Shown here: piece after piece, positions 25,634 through 38,849 of the stretch
Layout of the letters: each line of letters opens with the position of its first letter
Numbering within the stretch: the stretch's first letter is position 1
Assembly: GCA_963513935.1 (NCBI GenBank)
Contig: OY740774.1
Coordinates: 91,661,093-91,725,092 of the forward strand
Origin: Aphrophora alni
Lineage: Eukaryota > Arthropoda > Insecta > Hemiptera > Aphrophoridae
Direction of reading: 5' to 3'
DNA: 64,000 nucleotides
The notes under the pieces: model-generated
What the model was told of the DNA's origin: nothing
What the model saw: the letters and a program-made list of their open reading frames with translations, nothing else
Database searches by the model: none
Position numbers and translations under genes: made by a program

Positions 25634-25653
25634 TTAATAAAGGATTGTTATAG

Positions 25654-26760
25654 ACTAAAGGAAATTTCTGTATATGAAATGTAAGTACTTTAATGAAAAT
25701 TATCTTACTTAGAAATAAATGTATATATACCATATTTATGGGTCACTTTTAACGAAAATGTTATGCAACAAGTATTGTGGCTATTTTATTTGTAGTCGTA
25801 TTATTTATTGAACACAAACTGTGTATACATTTTATTTTTATTGTCTTCGTGAGTAGGCCCACTGTCACAACGTGTATTGTCACTGCTGTCTACCTGTATT
25901 GGTGGTTGGGGGGGGGGAGGTTATTATCTATAATGTATATATTAATATGGTATCGTTTAACACTAAAAAGAAAAAATATTGACGGTAAGTCATACTAATA
26001 TAATATATAAAAATAATTTATTAAAAAGATCATTAGACGCCGATTTAGTGCTCTTACAACCGATGAGCCCAGAAATAAAGAGTATGGTTTGTGAGAGACA
26101 TTACTACAATTTCTACGAGTCGCGTTGTTGAATACAAATTCAGAAGAGTTATTGTGCATATACCCTTTATATAAATACGTACTAAACCAATGGAACCCTT
26201 GCTTTACCATCGACATCGATTTGTATCATGTTTATCACTGAATTTTTCCTTGGGAAATAATTTCGTTCATAATGCTACAACCACTCTTGAAATGCTTTGT
26301 AACTTTCAAGTTACAATGAAGTTTCAACTGCAATTTTTACATGTAATAGTGAATAAATAAATACAATGTTTAAATATTTATTTTATATCCCATTTAATTT
26401 TTATTTTTTTAGAAAACTGGATTTTCAATAAGAATTAAACATATTATTTCAGTTTCACTAATACATTTCAGATTTGTAAGATGTGTCAATAATTTATAAA
26501 TATGTTGATATACATGTAGTTTATAAAAACAGAAAAGTATGTATTTTTGTTGCACGAACAAAAACTAACGCCTATTTATTAAGTGACATCGACAATTGAA
26601 TATACAGCGTTTGCTTTGATATTATACTATGCGTTAAACTTTGTTAACGTCTCTATACAAAATTAAAAATAAATTTCGGAAAAAGTATATTTATTTAATT
26701 GGCCATGGAAAATAACCAATAACCACCGTTGAAATATTTAAACATATTGAAAATTATACC

Positions 26761-26761
<1 letters not shown>
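25654..26761. other. AT-rich DNA, nothing recognised
   Basis: It holds a G-run at 25907-25918 and chance frames at 25777-26216. No gene was recognised. Confidence 0.4.
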
Positions 26762-26846
<85 letters not shown>

Positions 26847-26857
26847 ATATATATATA
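26762..26857. repeat. (CA)n(TA)n compound microsatellite
   Basis: About 80 bp of CA dinucleotides ending in a short TA run. Confidence 0.97.
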
Positions 26858-27314
26858 CTTGCATTGTAGAAATATTTTAAATTAAAAACGAGATCAATCT
26901 TGGTTTTATTTATTTAAAATCCCAAAGGATAGATTCGGGAACGCTTTCTTAAAAAATTGTTTTCGTATAATCCTCTGAGGACGAGTTCACTTTTATTTGC
27001 CTTCTGTTTATAAAGGGCAAAACTATTATAATTTTTCTTGGCGACAAACTTTATTTGGTCCTTTTCACTAATATACCTTAAAACTGAACTGTGTGTTACG
27101 ACAAACTCTATAATAAACCGTGTTTAATCGTAAATTTTCCATATAAGCAAATCAAGTTATTAAGATAAGTACATAATTGCTAAAGTTATTTACTAATATA
27201 TTGTCTCACAAAAATAATATATACTGTAAACAGACTCATTTTATACTTAATGTAACGTTTATTTATAATAGGTTACGTCAATAATACTACCTGGCTCCTA
27301 TACCTTTATGTAAA
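26858..27314. other. AT-rich DNA, nothing recognised
   Basis: No feature was recognised. Confidence 0.4.
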
Positions 27315-27406
27315 GTTGGGTCAGATATTTTTCCTTAAGTCCCATTATGTCTTTCTTGACAAACTGTTGTTTTCTAATAATTCTGAATTTATTAGAGTAT
27401 TCAAAG
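27315..27406 (-). repeat. Dispersed repeat A, copy 6
   Basis: On the reverse strand: GAATACTCTAATAAATTCAG, then AGAAAACAACAGTTTGTCAAG. This parallels the 24.5-kb copy closely in its first 60 bp. Confidence 0.6.
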
Positions 27407-28290
27407 ATTAAGGTGTCTTAAGAGTTCTTCCTAATATAACCTAATATTAACCTATTATTAACTTATTCCTAACAGTTGAAAATTGTGATACTTCAAAAAA
27501 ATCCTCCTTTGGTCATCTAAACTTTCCCCAAATCAAATCTGTCTATTTCCATTAATAAAATATAATAAGATAAATAAGAGGGGGTGGGACTTTTAGGACA
27601 CATGGTATATATAATTATATCATATATAATTTGTTTCCAAGATTATATTAAAATTGTCAGTAAAAACAAGATGAAGAACACGTCACTTCTCAGACACTCA
27701 GTATTCGGAAAATCTATTTAAAATGTCCAAACTGTAGAGTAGCATGTAGCAGTTTTGTTATTCAATTATATTTAGCTTGTTTGTGCAGGTCTGGACCGAC
27801 AGAAAGAATGCCTCTCTGGAGCTTTCTTTCTTCAGAACGTATCTACTTTGAAGGTTTTACAATAAGGTCGTGTGTCAAATTACGTTACACGGTACCATGT
27901 GATAGGTAGGTCAATATTTATTAAATCGGTTGTGTTGAGTTATCAAAATAAATACATCAAAGCCGATATTTCAATTCAATTTATTTCTAAGGAAATACCA
28001 CTACTTCGTTGCATGGTTAATGAGCGTGGCAACTGATTACATCGAGGGCTGGAACAAATAATGGACCTATCATTGATGTAGTAATTTCCGTAACAATCGA
28101 AAAACTACACAACAAGGCCTGCACGCTGCTGGATTAGGTTTATGAGTGTCTAGTAATAATATTCAGTTAGTATTGTAAGTTCCGTTATTATTAGGTTAAA
28201 TTATAAAGGTAAGTTATCCCATGAAGTTATCCCATACGTTGGTTAGTTCGTACTATTGTTTTGAAAGATGATTCACTATATTTATATACA
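27407..28290. other. AT-rich DNA, nothing recognised
   Basis: No gene or RNA was recognised. A slightly GC-richer patch at 28015-28145 has no identifiable coding frame. Confidence 0.4.
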
Positions 28291-28362
28291 GTGTTATAGA
28301 TCCACATCTCCGTAAAATGGCGTGTTGTGTTAACAGGTTAACCCATTAGGCTACACGAAATT
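28291..28362 (-). repeat. Possible tRNA-like SINE head
   Basis: On the reverse strand TAGCCTAATGGGTTAACC resembles a pol III A box, and TGTGGATCTATAAC about 28 nt later is a weak B box. No clean cloverleaf can be drawn, so it is at best a decayed tRNA-derived SINE. Confidence 0.22.
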
Positions 28363-31300
28363 CCGTAACTAAACGTTACGTCTCTTTAATTTAATATTGT
28401 GTTTTTACTATTGTGTTAAAAAAAAAATCTTAAACATCTTTTGAAAAATATTTTTACACAAGCAACAACTTGTATCTTTTACATCACTAACGTAGTCCGC
28501 ATAAATTTGAATTCCTAACGTTGGTATGTTTGTAGCTAAGTTCCCACAAACCTCCAATTTAAGTAATTTTATGTTACAATGTAGAGGTAAACCATAACAC
28601 ATGGAAATAAGCTATTCGTTAGAACTTGACTGTAATGCTTGCGTGATTTAAATGTTTATTACAATTTAAATATTTAGTTGCACGTAACAGTAAAACATGT
28701 AACTGTAAAGATGAAATTACCATACCTTTAACTGACCTTTGGATTTAACTGACCTTACATAACAAGTACTGCAAAGGTTTACGAGTATAAACTGTGCAAA
28801 CTGATCGTGAGTAATTAGGAAATAACTTACTAATTAGGAAATACACCTTGTATTAATTACCATTGGAATATAGTTATTACTCAAGGGAAATAAAACTAAA
28901 TAAAACTAAATAAAAGTGTAGTTCTAAGCAGTACTTGTACTCAATTTTACGCTAAGAAAATGTAAGAGTAATTGTCTATTAGATACATAGAATATGAAAG
29001 AATGGATTTAGTGATGTGAAACCACTTTTTATTAACACAGATGTAGAAAATTAGTTCAATATATTTTTCAAAATAATCTGTGGTGGCTAAGAAAAATGAA
29101 ATATTTTATGCTTTTGTATATGCTGTAGAAACTATACAAACTACCTAAGAATTGTTCCCCCACCCCCTTTATACTCTCAGGACCAAGGAGTGTCCTTTAC
29201 ACAATTTCAATAAAAAAAAGAACTAAAGTAGGGAATCTTTACTATACATAAAGCGTGTATAATAAGTGTCCAGACCGCATAATTTTTTGATCCCTAAAAT
29301 GTGTACATTCCGTTACTATGTGAGACCTTATTGTAGCAAAAATAGTACTTTTAAAACTTTCTAAAATATGTGCAGCTATTTTAGCTCTGCCATGTTGAAA
29401 CTGATTTAAAAATTGGAGACAGCAAATCGGACGATTCCTGAGTTATTAAACACCTCACCATCAATGCAATGAATTGAGGAGAGTACTGGACTCTTTATTG
29501 TTTCTTCAGAAATTTTTAATGAAAGTGTATTTGAAACTTGTCATTATAACTATCAAAAATCTTTTATTACCGGAAATGTATGTTAGAGTTTTTAATTTTT
29601 TTTTATTAAAGCCAATGTCCTTGAAATTCCTCCAGCTTTCATTTTTCTCCAGAGATAACCAAGCACTACTAATATTAATTACGCTCTAGTAACAGTTGTT
29701 TGTTCTTATCTTGTTAATTCCAGCTCGGATAATATTTTTCCATTTGCAAATAACATGTCACCAGGATTTATAACACTTAAGGGAATGCACAGTATTTTAC
29801 ATGTGCTTGGTTTATACTAGAGTACTAATTTAGTACAGTTTGTATCAAACGCATGTAAATTTTGTAACTTAGATTTGTTCTGCATACAAAATAAACCTTA
29901 GTTACTTACAAAACCTTAGTAGTCTTGCAAAGTTAGTACTTACATCTAATAAGAACCAAATTATATAAAAGTAACACTTTAGTATTCATGTTGCGTCTCT
30001 CCATCTATCCAGTCACATATTTCATAGGATTATGTTTTTCTCGGTTTGAAATTTACTATAGATTTACGTTAATTTTTGTACATTAGACGATCAAACAAAT
30101 ATTATTATAAAATTCGGTACTCAAGTTGTCGCAGATATGTTTTGCATTTAATTAAAATGTTGAACCAAAATAAGGGGGTGGTATAGATTAGTTGACAGAG
30201 CATGAATACATTTCTCCATATTTTTTACTAGTGAACAGTCAAAAGTTAAAACGTTTTCATTCTGTCAATGACGTTGCACTTTGTAATGTAATATAATGAG
30301 TTTGTAACAAAATAGTTTACATTACCTATTTCAAATTAATCCATAATTAATATAAATAATACATTTAAAAAAATAATTTAGGCATATGGATATTGTGTTT
30401 GTACAAACCAAATAGCAATAATTTTCTAAATAACCAAACTTTTTTTTAAACGAATCGCTAACATTTCAATCGCTTAGTATGTTTTAGTTTTAAAGAGAAA
30501 ACAAACATTTTCTATATACGTCTACAATTTTAACAAAATTTCTGGCTAAATTTAAAGTCAAAATATTATAATTATAATATTTTGAGATACAAAGAATAAA
30601 AAGAAACTTTATAATAATTAACCTAAACAATGTATTGAATAGGTGAAATAAAATAAATAAATAAATCTACGTTGTTTTATCTAATGAAGTAAACTAATTT
30701 TACTAGAAGTGGAATTTAAAATTCCAAGATCTTATTATATTAAAGGGGAAATGTTAAGTTAGAAACTAAACTTTCCTCTCAACAAGTTTCACACTTTTGC
30801 TCTAAAATAAATTAATTGTTATTTCTTTATATACTCTTAAAAGTTACAATTCCTCCTTGTAAAAGTAAGTTACAGTTAGGTTTTGCTTTGTTGTGTATAA
30901 CGATTTTTTAATACATTATTTAATCATATATATCAAAATTAGTATGCCATGATTACAGTATATTATTTTCTAACACATAATATTCAGTAAAAGTCATTTT
31001 TTATATATATTTAAATAAATTCTAAATTCAGGAATTAATTTCGTGTGCAACAATGTTTCAACAACTTGCAATCTATTTCATTCCAAACCATATTGATTCT
31101 TAATTTTGACTTCTCAGGTTATTATTTTCCCCGTGTAGTTTTATAGTATTAAATCGTGTAGATTTAATCCTAGTCTCTAACATGGCCTTTGGCATCTAAG
31201 AAATGTTGCTGTTTTTCACTTTTATGCACCGTTTTAAGTGGTTCTATCATTTCAAAACGGAATTTGATTTTTACTCGTAGAATATTATAAAAAAATAATG

Positions 31301-31400
31301 ATGGGAAAAGTGAGATTGTAACATATTAATAATATGAACAATCGATTAAAGCAAAAACTTTACCAATGTAGATTAAAAAGCTATTATAATAAATTTGAAA
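28363..31400. other. AT-rich DNA, nothing recognised
   Basis: Only chance-length frames (for example 29474-29689). A short palindromic patch AATATTATAATTATAATATT lies at 30562-30581. No gene or RNA gene was seen. Confidence 0.4.
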
Positions 31401-31578
31401 TAGGGAAGTAAATTACAACATCTATAGACGAATCATTAAAACTAGTTTTAGAAAAAACTATTTACGTCAGGGGCTTGCTATAGTGACGACGTTAAGAGCA
31501 ATCACGAGGGACGATTGTTGGATTTACACTTTTTTCCATATAGTTTTAGGTTAGAAAAATATTAGTAGAATTCCAAAT

Positions 31579-31985
31579 ATATAAAGAATATAAGAACAAC
31601 CCAGACAACATGTTAAACGACAAATTGAACTTTTCTTCCAACCCTATATATGATATAATAACCAAAATTAAAATTAAATAAACACAGCAAACATGTTTAC
31701 GTTTTATTTCAACTAAACTTAATTATCAGTATCATACTAAAAACTACTGTATACATCCAGTACCATATCTGCAGCTGGACAAGTAAGACCTTATAATGTG
31801 GCCACGAACAATTTTATTATTTATATACGACGAGTCATACTCTGTTTTTGTATGTGTTAGTGTTGTGTTGTGTTACCTGTTTATGTGTTAGTGCGGGCCT
31901 GACGAAGCCGACAGTGTTCGGCGAAACAGCTCTGTAGCCATAACTATAGTACGGACTGAGGACAACCTCTAAGGTAATTAACTAT
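31579..31985 (+). pseudogene. Penelope-like element remnant 3 (3' end only)
   Basis: At 31579-31658 a frame reads LNDKLNFSSNPIYD, homologous to the PLE C-terminal piece in remnant 2. About 240 bp of non-coding sequence follows. It ends with a hammerhead-like motif and a CTAAGGTAATTAA tail that recurs at 63748 and, in part, downstream of the LTR element (ATAAGGTAATAAG at 61307). RT and GIY-YIG domains are absent, so the copy is strongly 5'-truncated. Confidence 0.65.
31896..31939 (+). ncRNA. Hammerhead-like PLE motif 4 (best preserved)
   Basis: CTGACGA and an extra A are followed by stem II GCCGA/TCGGC (five perfect pairs, loop CAGTGT) and GAA. Stem III is ACAG/CTGT (four perfect pairs, loop CT), with A at the cleavage position. 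Stem I is GGC (31896-31898) with GCC (31937-31939). All helices and core boxes of a type I hammerhead ribozyme are present except for one extra base between the first box and stem II. Self-cleavage would release a defined element end in the RNA; activity is untested. Confidence 0.6.
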
Positions 31986-32046
31986 ATTACAAAGTCCTCG
32001 TCAGTGACACGAGTAAAATGAGTTTCAGCTCCTCCACATTTGTACA

Positions 32047-32064
32047 TATATATATATATATATA
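32047..32064. repeat. Short (TA)n
   Basis: Nine TA units just after the PLE remnant 3 tail. Confidence 0.9.
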
Positions 32065-32167
32065 CGTTTACGACGCCCGTGAGAGCTTAACCGACGTCAA
32101 GAAAGTAATGATACTTCAGTTCAGAAACCAGTGTAATAAATGTTTTACAACAACTTATCTATTACGT

Positions 32168-32310
32168 AAGAACTCTTGATCTAAAAATACAATTTGACAT
32201 TTTCTACAAGGCCTGAGAAACCAACTTTAGGTAATTTCCTTTAATTAGAGAAAATTACTTTTCCTTGTATTATTTTACATGGTGACACCTATCAACTTCT
32301 TTTAGATGGC
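32168..32310 (+). repeat. Dispersed repeat C, copy 1
   Basis: CTTGATCTA, TACAATTTGACATTTTCTAC, AAGGCCTGAGAAACCAACTTT and ACACCTATCAACT recur in the same order at 36008-36142. Family unknown. Confidence 0.7.
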
Positions 32311-32657
32311 GATGACGACTGAAACAGTTTATACCTTTAGTCAAAAAAGGGAAAGCTATTTATATTTTAAAACCAATAATTAAGTGAGTTTGAAAACAGT
32401 TCAATAACAAAATTTCCTTAAAATGGTGAATCTATTAGAAGTAGTGGTGTACTTACAATGGTTTTGCTAATGTAAAGATAGTCAACTTTTTTTTCCCCTT
32501 CATAATTTCATTAATAAAGCTCGAACGTAATCTCTTTCAGTTTAAAAAGAATAATCATAAAAATTTCTTAGTAAAAAAACATCACAAAGATTAAGATATT
32601 GCTTATGCTGCAGGTCAAAAGCAATGCCCAGTAATTTTACAATTCTAAAAGTTCACA

Positions 32658-32658
<1 letters not shown>
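32311..32658. other. AT-rich DNA, nothing recognised
   Basis: No feature was recognised. Confidence 0.4.

Positions 32659-32716
<58 letters not shown>
32659..32716. repeat. (TA)n microsatellite
   Basis: About 58 bp of TA dinucleotides. The Tyr-Ile frame across it is an artefact. Confidence 0.97.
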
Positions 32717-32717
<1 letters not shown>

Positions 32718-33219
32718 CAACAAACAGCGATCGATATTCGAGCTGTCAAGAGCCTTTAAGTTTAAACATAATGGATTTTAGTAAACACAGTTGCTTTCAT
32801 CCAATATTATTATTTGCCTTTCTTGCACGAAAAGGCAGCTGATGCTATCACAATTATTAACCTTTCATGATAACTAAAGTTGTAACTTTATTACTAAAGA
32901 GAAGGTTACGTCTATAAAAATCAATCTTTTCACTTGTTTGTCGTAAATAGGTTATTTATTAAATAAAAGTATTTAAAAACAATAAATAAATCATTTGGAT
33001 AGTGAAATTATTCTATGGTACAATGTTCAAGGAAATAATGAACAAAGTAAAAGACAGGTGTATAGAATCATATATGCAAATTACACTGCTAGACAAAATC
33101 GTTTGTTTTATTAATATTAACAATGTGAGGGAGGATCATGGAATGATTTAAAAACCCAATTCAAGAAAATATTAACATAACTAATATTTTTGCTTTCCAT
33201 TGTTTGTTTTTACCTACCT
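32717..33219. other. AT-rich DNA, nothing recognised
   Basis: No feature was recognised between the microsatellite and the assembly gap. Confidence 0.4.
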
Positions 33220-33419
33220 NNNNNNNNNNNNNNNNNNNNNNNNNNNNNNNNNNNNNNNNNNNNNNNNNNNNNNNNNNNNNNNNNNNNNNNNNNNNNNNNN
33301 NNNNNNNNNNNNNNNNNNNNNNNNNNNNNNNNNNNNNNNNNNNNNNNNNNNNNNNNNNNNNNNNNNNNNNNNNNNNNNNNNNNNNNNNNNNNNNNNNNNN
33401 NNNNNNNNNNNNNNNNNNN
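33220..33419. other. Assembly gap (200 N)
   Basis: Exactly 200 unknown bases. The round number suggests a placeholder of undetermined true size. All reading frames running through it are meaningless. Confidence 0.98.
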
Positions 33420-34863
33420 TAAGACGCGAGTCTGAGAGCTGTATCAAGCAACGTAACTCATTAATTAATTACACAAGACTAAATCCTAAAGATAAGATGA
33501 AACTTAAGACGTAGCTCTTCTGATGCAAGTATAAAGTTGTCTTTCCTTGGAAATATAATTAAGTTTTTTTCTTTGAAGTTATTGACGATGTCATATTTAA
33601 TTATGTTTTAATAACTTACTTACGTTGTCACGCTATGGTAAGGAGTCTATTTATTTTGTCAAGTGATTGCAAACTATAAACAATTGTTTACAAGTGTTTA
33701 TATCCACAAATATAACTTTACAAAGTCAAAATTGATTGATGTATAATAATACTGAACATTTCAATATAGTACATCGTATTTTAATTATTAAATATGTACT
33801 TTTCCCACCTTAAAGTAAATGATTAAATCAAGCAATTTATCTATAGATATAATGACGTATATACGGATATATTTTCCCTCTGTTACAATACTTGTTCTAT
33901 AAGTAAAGAGAGACAAAGTAAACCCGTGTCTTCTGTTTGTTCCATTTGAACGAAAAAAGTAATCTTCTTTAATTCCCATTTACCTCAAAGTCTCGTTTAA
34001 ACTGGAATTACAATTCTAAACGTGGTTTTAGGCAAGTACTACATTTACATGCATAGCGTGTCATTACAACTATAATTGCATTTTGAAAACTGTTTATTTA
34101 TAGAAGATAAGAACTATATTACAAAACATTTAAAATAGATATTTATAACTTTAATGTTAATTTATTTCATTGCTATAATTATAACCCTGATATTCACATT
34201 TGTTTATACTTATATAATGTTTTGCTTTTTTTTAATGAAACGTAAGATTACAGAAGATTTAACTGAGAAGTAATGGATGTTACCTTAAAATAAAAATACA
34301 AAATTCATAAATTTAGAATTAAAAATTGTTCAGGTGTTCAATTATCATAATAGTACTGAGATTTATCAGCATATGTTAAACGATATAAATAATTGTTTAG
34401 GGCTTTTTTTACGTATTTTTTAATTTGATTAAAGTAGGTCTAGAATGGATTATTGTCATAATGTTTTGAGAAATTATTTTAAAATTGAGACTTCAACTGT
34501 GTGGATGTGTTAAATTATTTATTTCGCAGAATATGACGTAAACTTTCATATTTTTACAAAGGAGTACTAATTTTTTATTATTATCTACATCGTAATAATA
34601 TAGGAATTGATTACATGAGGAATCAATGTTTTACAATAAGCAGTTTTAAAATTTCCCAAACGTTTTGTGAATAAAAAACTATTGTACTATTGTGTAAAAA
34701 AAAAGTGAATATGTAACATAATGTTTACGTAACAACGTAGAAAGTATTTAATAATTTTATTACAATATTATGCATGTTTCAATATTAAATAGTAAATTCT
34801 AAATAAAAAACAAAGCTGTAACATCATAGTTATAATTAGTGAAGTGACAATATTGTGCTAAGA
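33420..34863. other. AT-rich DNA, nothing recognised
   Basis: A 63-codon reverse frame at 33788-33979 has no recognisable domain. No RNA gene was seen. Confidence 0.4.
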
Positions 34864-34986
34864 TTTTTTATTTTATTTTTTGTTATTTATTTATTTTTTA
34901 TTACAACTGAGTACAAACCCACCTAGTAATTTATATTTAATAATATATACACTTTGAGGGAAAATAACCCATTGGTCATTACTCCC
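34864..34986 (-). other. 3' UTR and A-rich tail of Jockey-like LINE
   Basis: On the reverse strand the sequence after the ORF stop runs about 85 bp and ends in an A-rich tail of AAAT/AAAAAT units. This is as expected for target-primed reverse transcription from the 3' end. Confidence 0.7.
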
Positions 34987-35286
34987 TTAATGTCTAATGT
35001 CCATTAAGTCCAATGGTTTTATTCGTTTCAGTCTTCTAATTAAACCAGTTGTATCCATCAATCTGCGTATCTCCGGATGCTCATGTTGTTCAATGCGTTG
35101 TCTGTGCTTGCTTGCTTCCTTTTTTATTTCTTCTCCAACCGTATCTATTTTCAAATCCCTATACAAGTTGTCATTGCTTATATACCATGGTGCATCAACA
35201 ATACATCGGAGCACCTTATTTTGAAAGGTTTGTATGTTTTTTATTCTAGACTTCTTTGTACAATCCCATAGTTGTAATCCGTAGGT
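34987..35286 (-). pseudogene. Jockey-clade non-LTR retrotransposon, C-terminal end of ORF2
   Basis: A 99-codon open frame without internal stops begins inside the polyprotein, with YGLQLWDCTKKSRIKNIQ at the 5' side. The segment NKVLRCIVDAPWYISNDNLY follows, then RDLKIDTVGEEI, and it closes with LIRRLKRIKPLDL. This is the well-known end of Jockey-type ORF2 proteins after the reverse transcriptase domain, with the APWYV.N..L..DL signature. A stop lies just upstream (35287-35289) and no RT motifs precede it, so the insertion is 5'-truncated near 35290. The intact frame suggests it is younger than the PLE remnants. Not functional on its own. Confidence 0.88.
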
Positions 35287-35289
35287 CTA

Positions 35290-36007
35290 CACCGGCCTTT
35301 TTTGTGCTAAGATAACTCACTAGTACCTGTTACAACGAAGAATTACAACTAGAATAAAGAAACGTTCTTTAGTCCAAGTATAGTAACATAGTAACAGCTT
35401 TAGTATTTTAATTATCCATTATTTAAAGTATAGGGTAAGTTTAAGTTTGATAATTGCAAATCCTTTCGACCACCATTTTTATTATTTTTTTATATTTTTT
35501 TACTTACCGTATCTTCACATTTATAGACGTCAGTAAATTGATAAAGTAATTAACAAACATACCGTCCGCCAGTCTACAATACCGTCTGCATTTAAGCACG
35601 ATATCGGCTATAAAATTAAAACAGGATTATAAAATTTGCTATAGGTAACTTTAATATGTACTCACATAGAACCTCATTCAGAAAAATTGTGAAATTCTAA
35701 GAAAGTAGCAAGTTTAAATGGTATACATATCTCACATGTTGCCTAACTTATTACACACACAAAGTTAGATAATAATTAGTATTTTGAATTTTCCATTTAA
35801 TGGCCCAAACACACATATTTACGTTGATTATTACCTATTGTAATATCAAAAAGGTATTTTTTTCCTTTTAACTCTCCAAGCAAATGTTATATCCGTATAA
35901 TTATGAGACCCACAGCACAGTTTCGGAACCAAGTCTAAAGAGAGTGGAGGCTTCTTAATATAAGTAAAGCTTTGAGACCTGAGAGGCAGAGATACTTACA
36001 CGAGCAA
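35290..36007. other. AT-rich DNA, nothing recognised
   Basis: A short AGTATAGGGTAAGTTT echo of 12.5 kb occurs at 35429. No gene was recognised. Confidence 0.4.
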
Positions 36008-36142
36008 ACCACACTTGATCTATCCGTACAATTTCACATTTCCTACAAGGCTTAAGAAACCAACTTTTTGCCATTACGTTTAGTTTATCTCATTCTACTT
36101 TATAGTAATATAACACCCATCAACTCAGTTTTTTAGGTGGTT
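36008..36142 (+). repeat. Dispersed repeat C, copy 2
   Basis: CTTGATCTATCC, TACAATTTCACATTTCCTAC, AAGGCTTAAGAAACCAACTTT and ACACCCATCAACT match copy 1 at 32168-32310. Confidence 0.7.
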
Positions 36143-37984
36143 TATATATTCATTTTATCATGTATCCTCAAAGCTGAAAATGCATTAGACAAAATAATAG
36201 TAATTCCTTAAATGATTAATTATTTAATATAATTGCATTATATAAGATATGTAGATCTACGGCTTACAACAATGAAGATTAATAATTTTTAATAATTTAA
36301 TATAAACATTTAAAAAAATTAAATTCGTTAGAAAGTGGTTATAAAGCAACTATTTTGCAACAATATTCAACACACTTTAATGAAATTTAAAACACAATAT
36401 ACTTCTGTACAAACTGGCACTGAGGATTTAGTTATGGTTTACTTGTATCTAATTCAATCTGGGATTGGAGTAAGTGTCAGCTCTGGTCTGTCTGTACTCA
36501 TGTTTATTCTTATTAAATTCTTTATATCGACCCCTCTATATCATTAACTTTCACTTGTTCCTACAACATGCCCTATCGGAAGAGGCTATTTTTATAAATC
36601 AAGGGGTGTGAGCCTTGTATATCTGATCAAGGTCCATGACATCACAATTATAAGGACGTTTTGACAGGTTAATCAAAAAATTGTTATCTGAACGCTTCCG
36701 TTTTATCTTTATCGAAATTTACTACGCTTTACAACGTTTTTAAAAACCGCTTCGCTATTCATGTTGTACCATTTTAAAGTCTATCATATTGTGTCATTCG
36801 TTTTATTTTCTATATTTAAAGTGATCTGTGTAGTTTTAGAGAGTAACATTAATAAACTGTATCGTAACAAGTGAACCTCAGTGCACTGAAGGAGTTGTGA
36901 ATATCGGACAACTTGTGACCATCTTTTCAAACCAGGTACGTTCAATTTGTGTTGCTCATCATATGTTACACAGATCATATAATTTTACATGTTGTATGTT
37001 GTCTTTCAAAATTAGTTACGCTTCATTTAAACGCAATCTGTTAAAAACGCATGTATAAACTAATCAAAGTTTATTGGTCCTCCGGATTTATTTCTGTGTG
37101 TTGAAAATACACACACAATTTAAACGCACGCAACAAGCTCATTAACTGAGAGAATCCATAAAGATTCATTTGTTGCTCCCCATTCTCTTGATTTTTGCAC
37201 TTTGTCTAATACATATTGACTTATTCCTAATACTGTTTATCGTTTAAAATTTTTCCGTAATAATAATTTTAAAACATAGTAGACATATTTTTTTGCTGTA
37301 CGAAATGTTAGCAACTATTTAGATAGCGATATTATATTTATGTTTTTGCAGATCACCGTATATTTTTAGGAACATTTTATTTGTCACAATATATTGCTCA
37401 AAATATGAGTTGCATTTCACCTAAATTCAAAATATTCTAGTAAAATAAACATATCATTCTAACTCAAATTCATTTGTACATGGGTTTTGAACCTTATTTC
37501 AAATCATGAAACAAAATATTTAAATAATTGGTCATATTTATTGTTATCGCTTCAAGAAAAATACCTTTTAAAATGATTTTTCCCATTTCCATAAATAATT
37601 TGCTAATACTTGTATTTACATCCTTTTAAGTAACATTAGTGGCAATTTTTATGATAATATAACAAATATGTAACATCTATACTTAAAATCGATAATTCGA
37701 CTTGTTACTTAATTGAAATACGCACAGAAAAACAAGATTTGTAGGTAATATCAGCAACATAGGACAAATTTTACAGATACAAAGTAGAGATGTATAAAGT
37801 AGTTAGGTATAAAGATTGATAAATGATATCACTGGTATTTTTTTACAGTAGGAATATCTAGAAAAATTTTGAAATTGCACGTTTCATACCACAATATCAT
37901 GTTTTAGATGAAAAGCAACCCAATTATAATGTGAGGGATTTATTGTTCCCCAGACGCAGATGTGTGCTTGTTTTACAAAGTTAT
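36143..37984. other. AT-rich DNA, nothing recognised
   Basis: Frames at 36335-36547 and 36784-36978 are of chance length and show no domain. Confidence 0.4.
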
Positions 37985-38751
37985 ACTCTTTGATATTTAT
38001 TTGTTTTTACATGTTTTAAATTGCTTCAATTTGTTTAGTTCTAATATTTAACACATTACTGGAAGCCTTTGCAGGTAGATTACTATTAATATTGTTTTAA
38101 TTTTTTAAAATATTCTATCCTATATATACAAGACAATATATAAACTAAATCAAGGTGGAAATTAAATTTACGAAAATAAAATAATTAAAAACGTTATTCT
38201 ACGTTTAACGAAGATGGCAATCGATTTTTTTTTACCATGTCTGATACATGATTTATATTGTGACACATTACTGGAAATAACGCACTAACTATAATCAAAT
38301 TAACCAAACTTTAAATTACGAAGTATTTTAAAAAATATTGTGGTAAAAAGACTGCAATAGTATTTGCAGTGATATTTGAGTTTATAGTTTTGGTAATAAT
38401 GAGCAAAATATGAAAACGTACAATGAAAACAACAAGAATTTACTAAATTTTCTAAACCATATAAATATGAATTCTGAAGCTCGTTACTTTTCTCTATTTG
38501 AGTATATAAGTTTTGCTACTTACAATAAATGATAAGATATTTGGTTTATTTTACCTAACATAAGTATATTTCTTACTTCTACCTCTTATAAATATATGTA
38601 ATATGTAACCTTTTTCTACATTTGCGTATCAAAATGCAATAATCATGAGGAAACTAGGTCTTACTCCACTTACAAATATTGTCGTTATAACGAAACGTCC
38701 TTCAAATAACTCGAAACATCATTTTACTTACTCAGTATACGGTAATATTAA

Positions 38752-38755
<4 letters not shown>

Positions 38756-38841
<86 letters not shown>
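38756..38841. repeat. (TA)n microsatellite
   Basis: About 86 bp of TA dinucleotides, the longest in the window, preceded by AATATTAATATTAA. Confidence 0.97.
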
Positions 38842-38845
<4 letters not shown>

Positions 38846-38849
38846 GTGA

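Larger units (their letters stand above)
24903..25653 (+). pseudogene. Penelope-like element remnant 2 with inverted ends
   Basis: A reverse-orientation copy of the element end (24903-24963) and a forward copy (25594-25653) form imperfect inverted repeats of about 60 bp; both contain CTATAACAATCCTTTAT or its complement. Between them, the forward strand encodes eroded PLE C-terminal pieces. At 25110-25160 is CNDCNKSYIGLTGR, the YIG half of a GIY-YIG endonuclease. At about 25345-25400 is LLLNEKLNFASNPIYD, which matches a LNDKLNFSSNPIYD piece at 31.6 kb. Stops interrupt the reading frame, and the RT domain is missing. The endonuclease Arg and downstream catalytic Glu region are not reliably seen. 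A 5'-truncated, dead copy. Confidence 0.75.

Noticed and set aside
33161..33514. ORFs across 33.2-33.5 kb on both strands
   Set aside because: They consist of the N gap.
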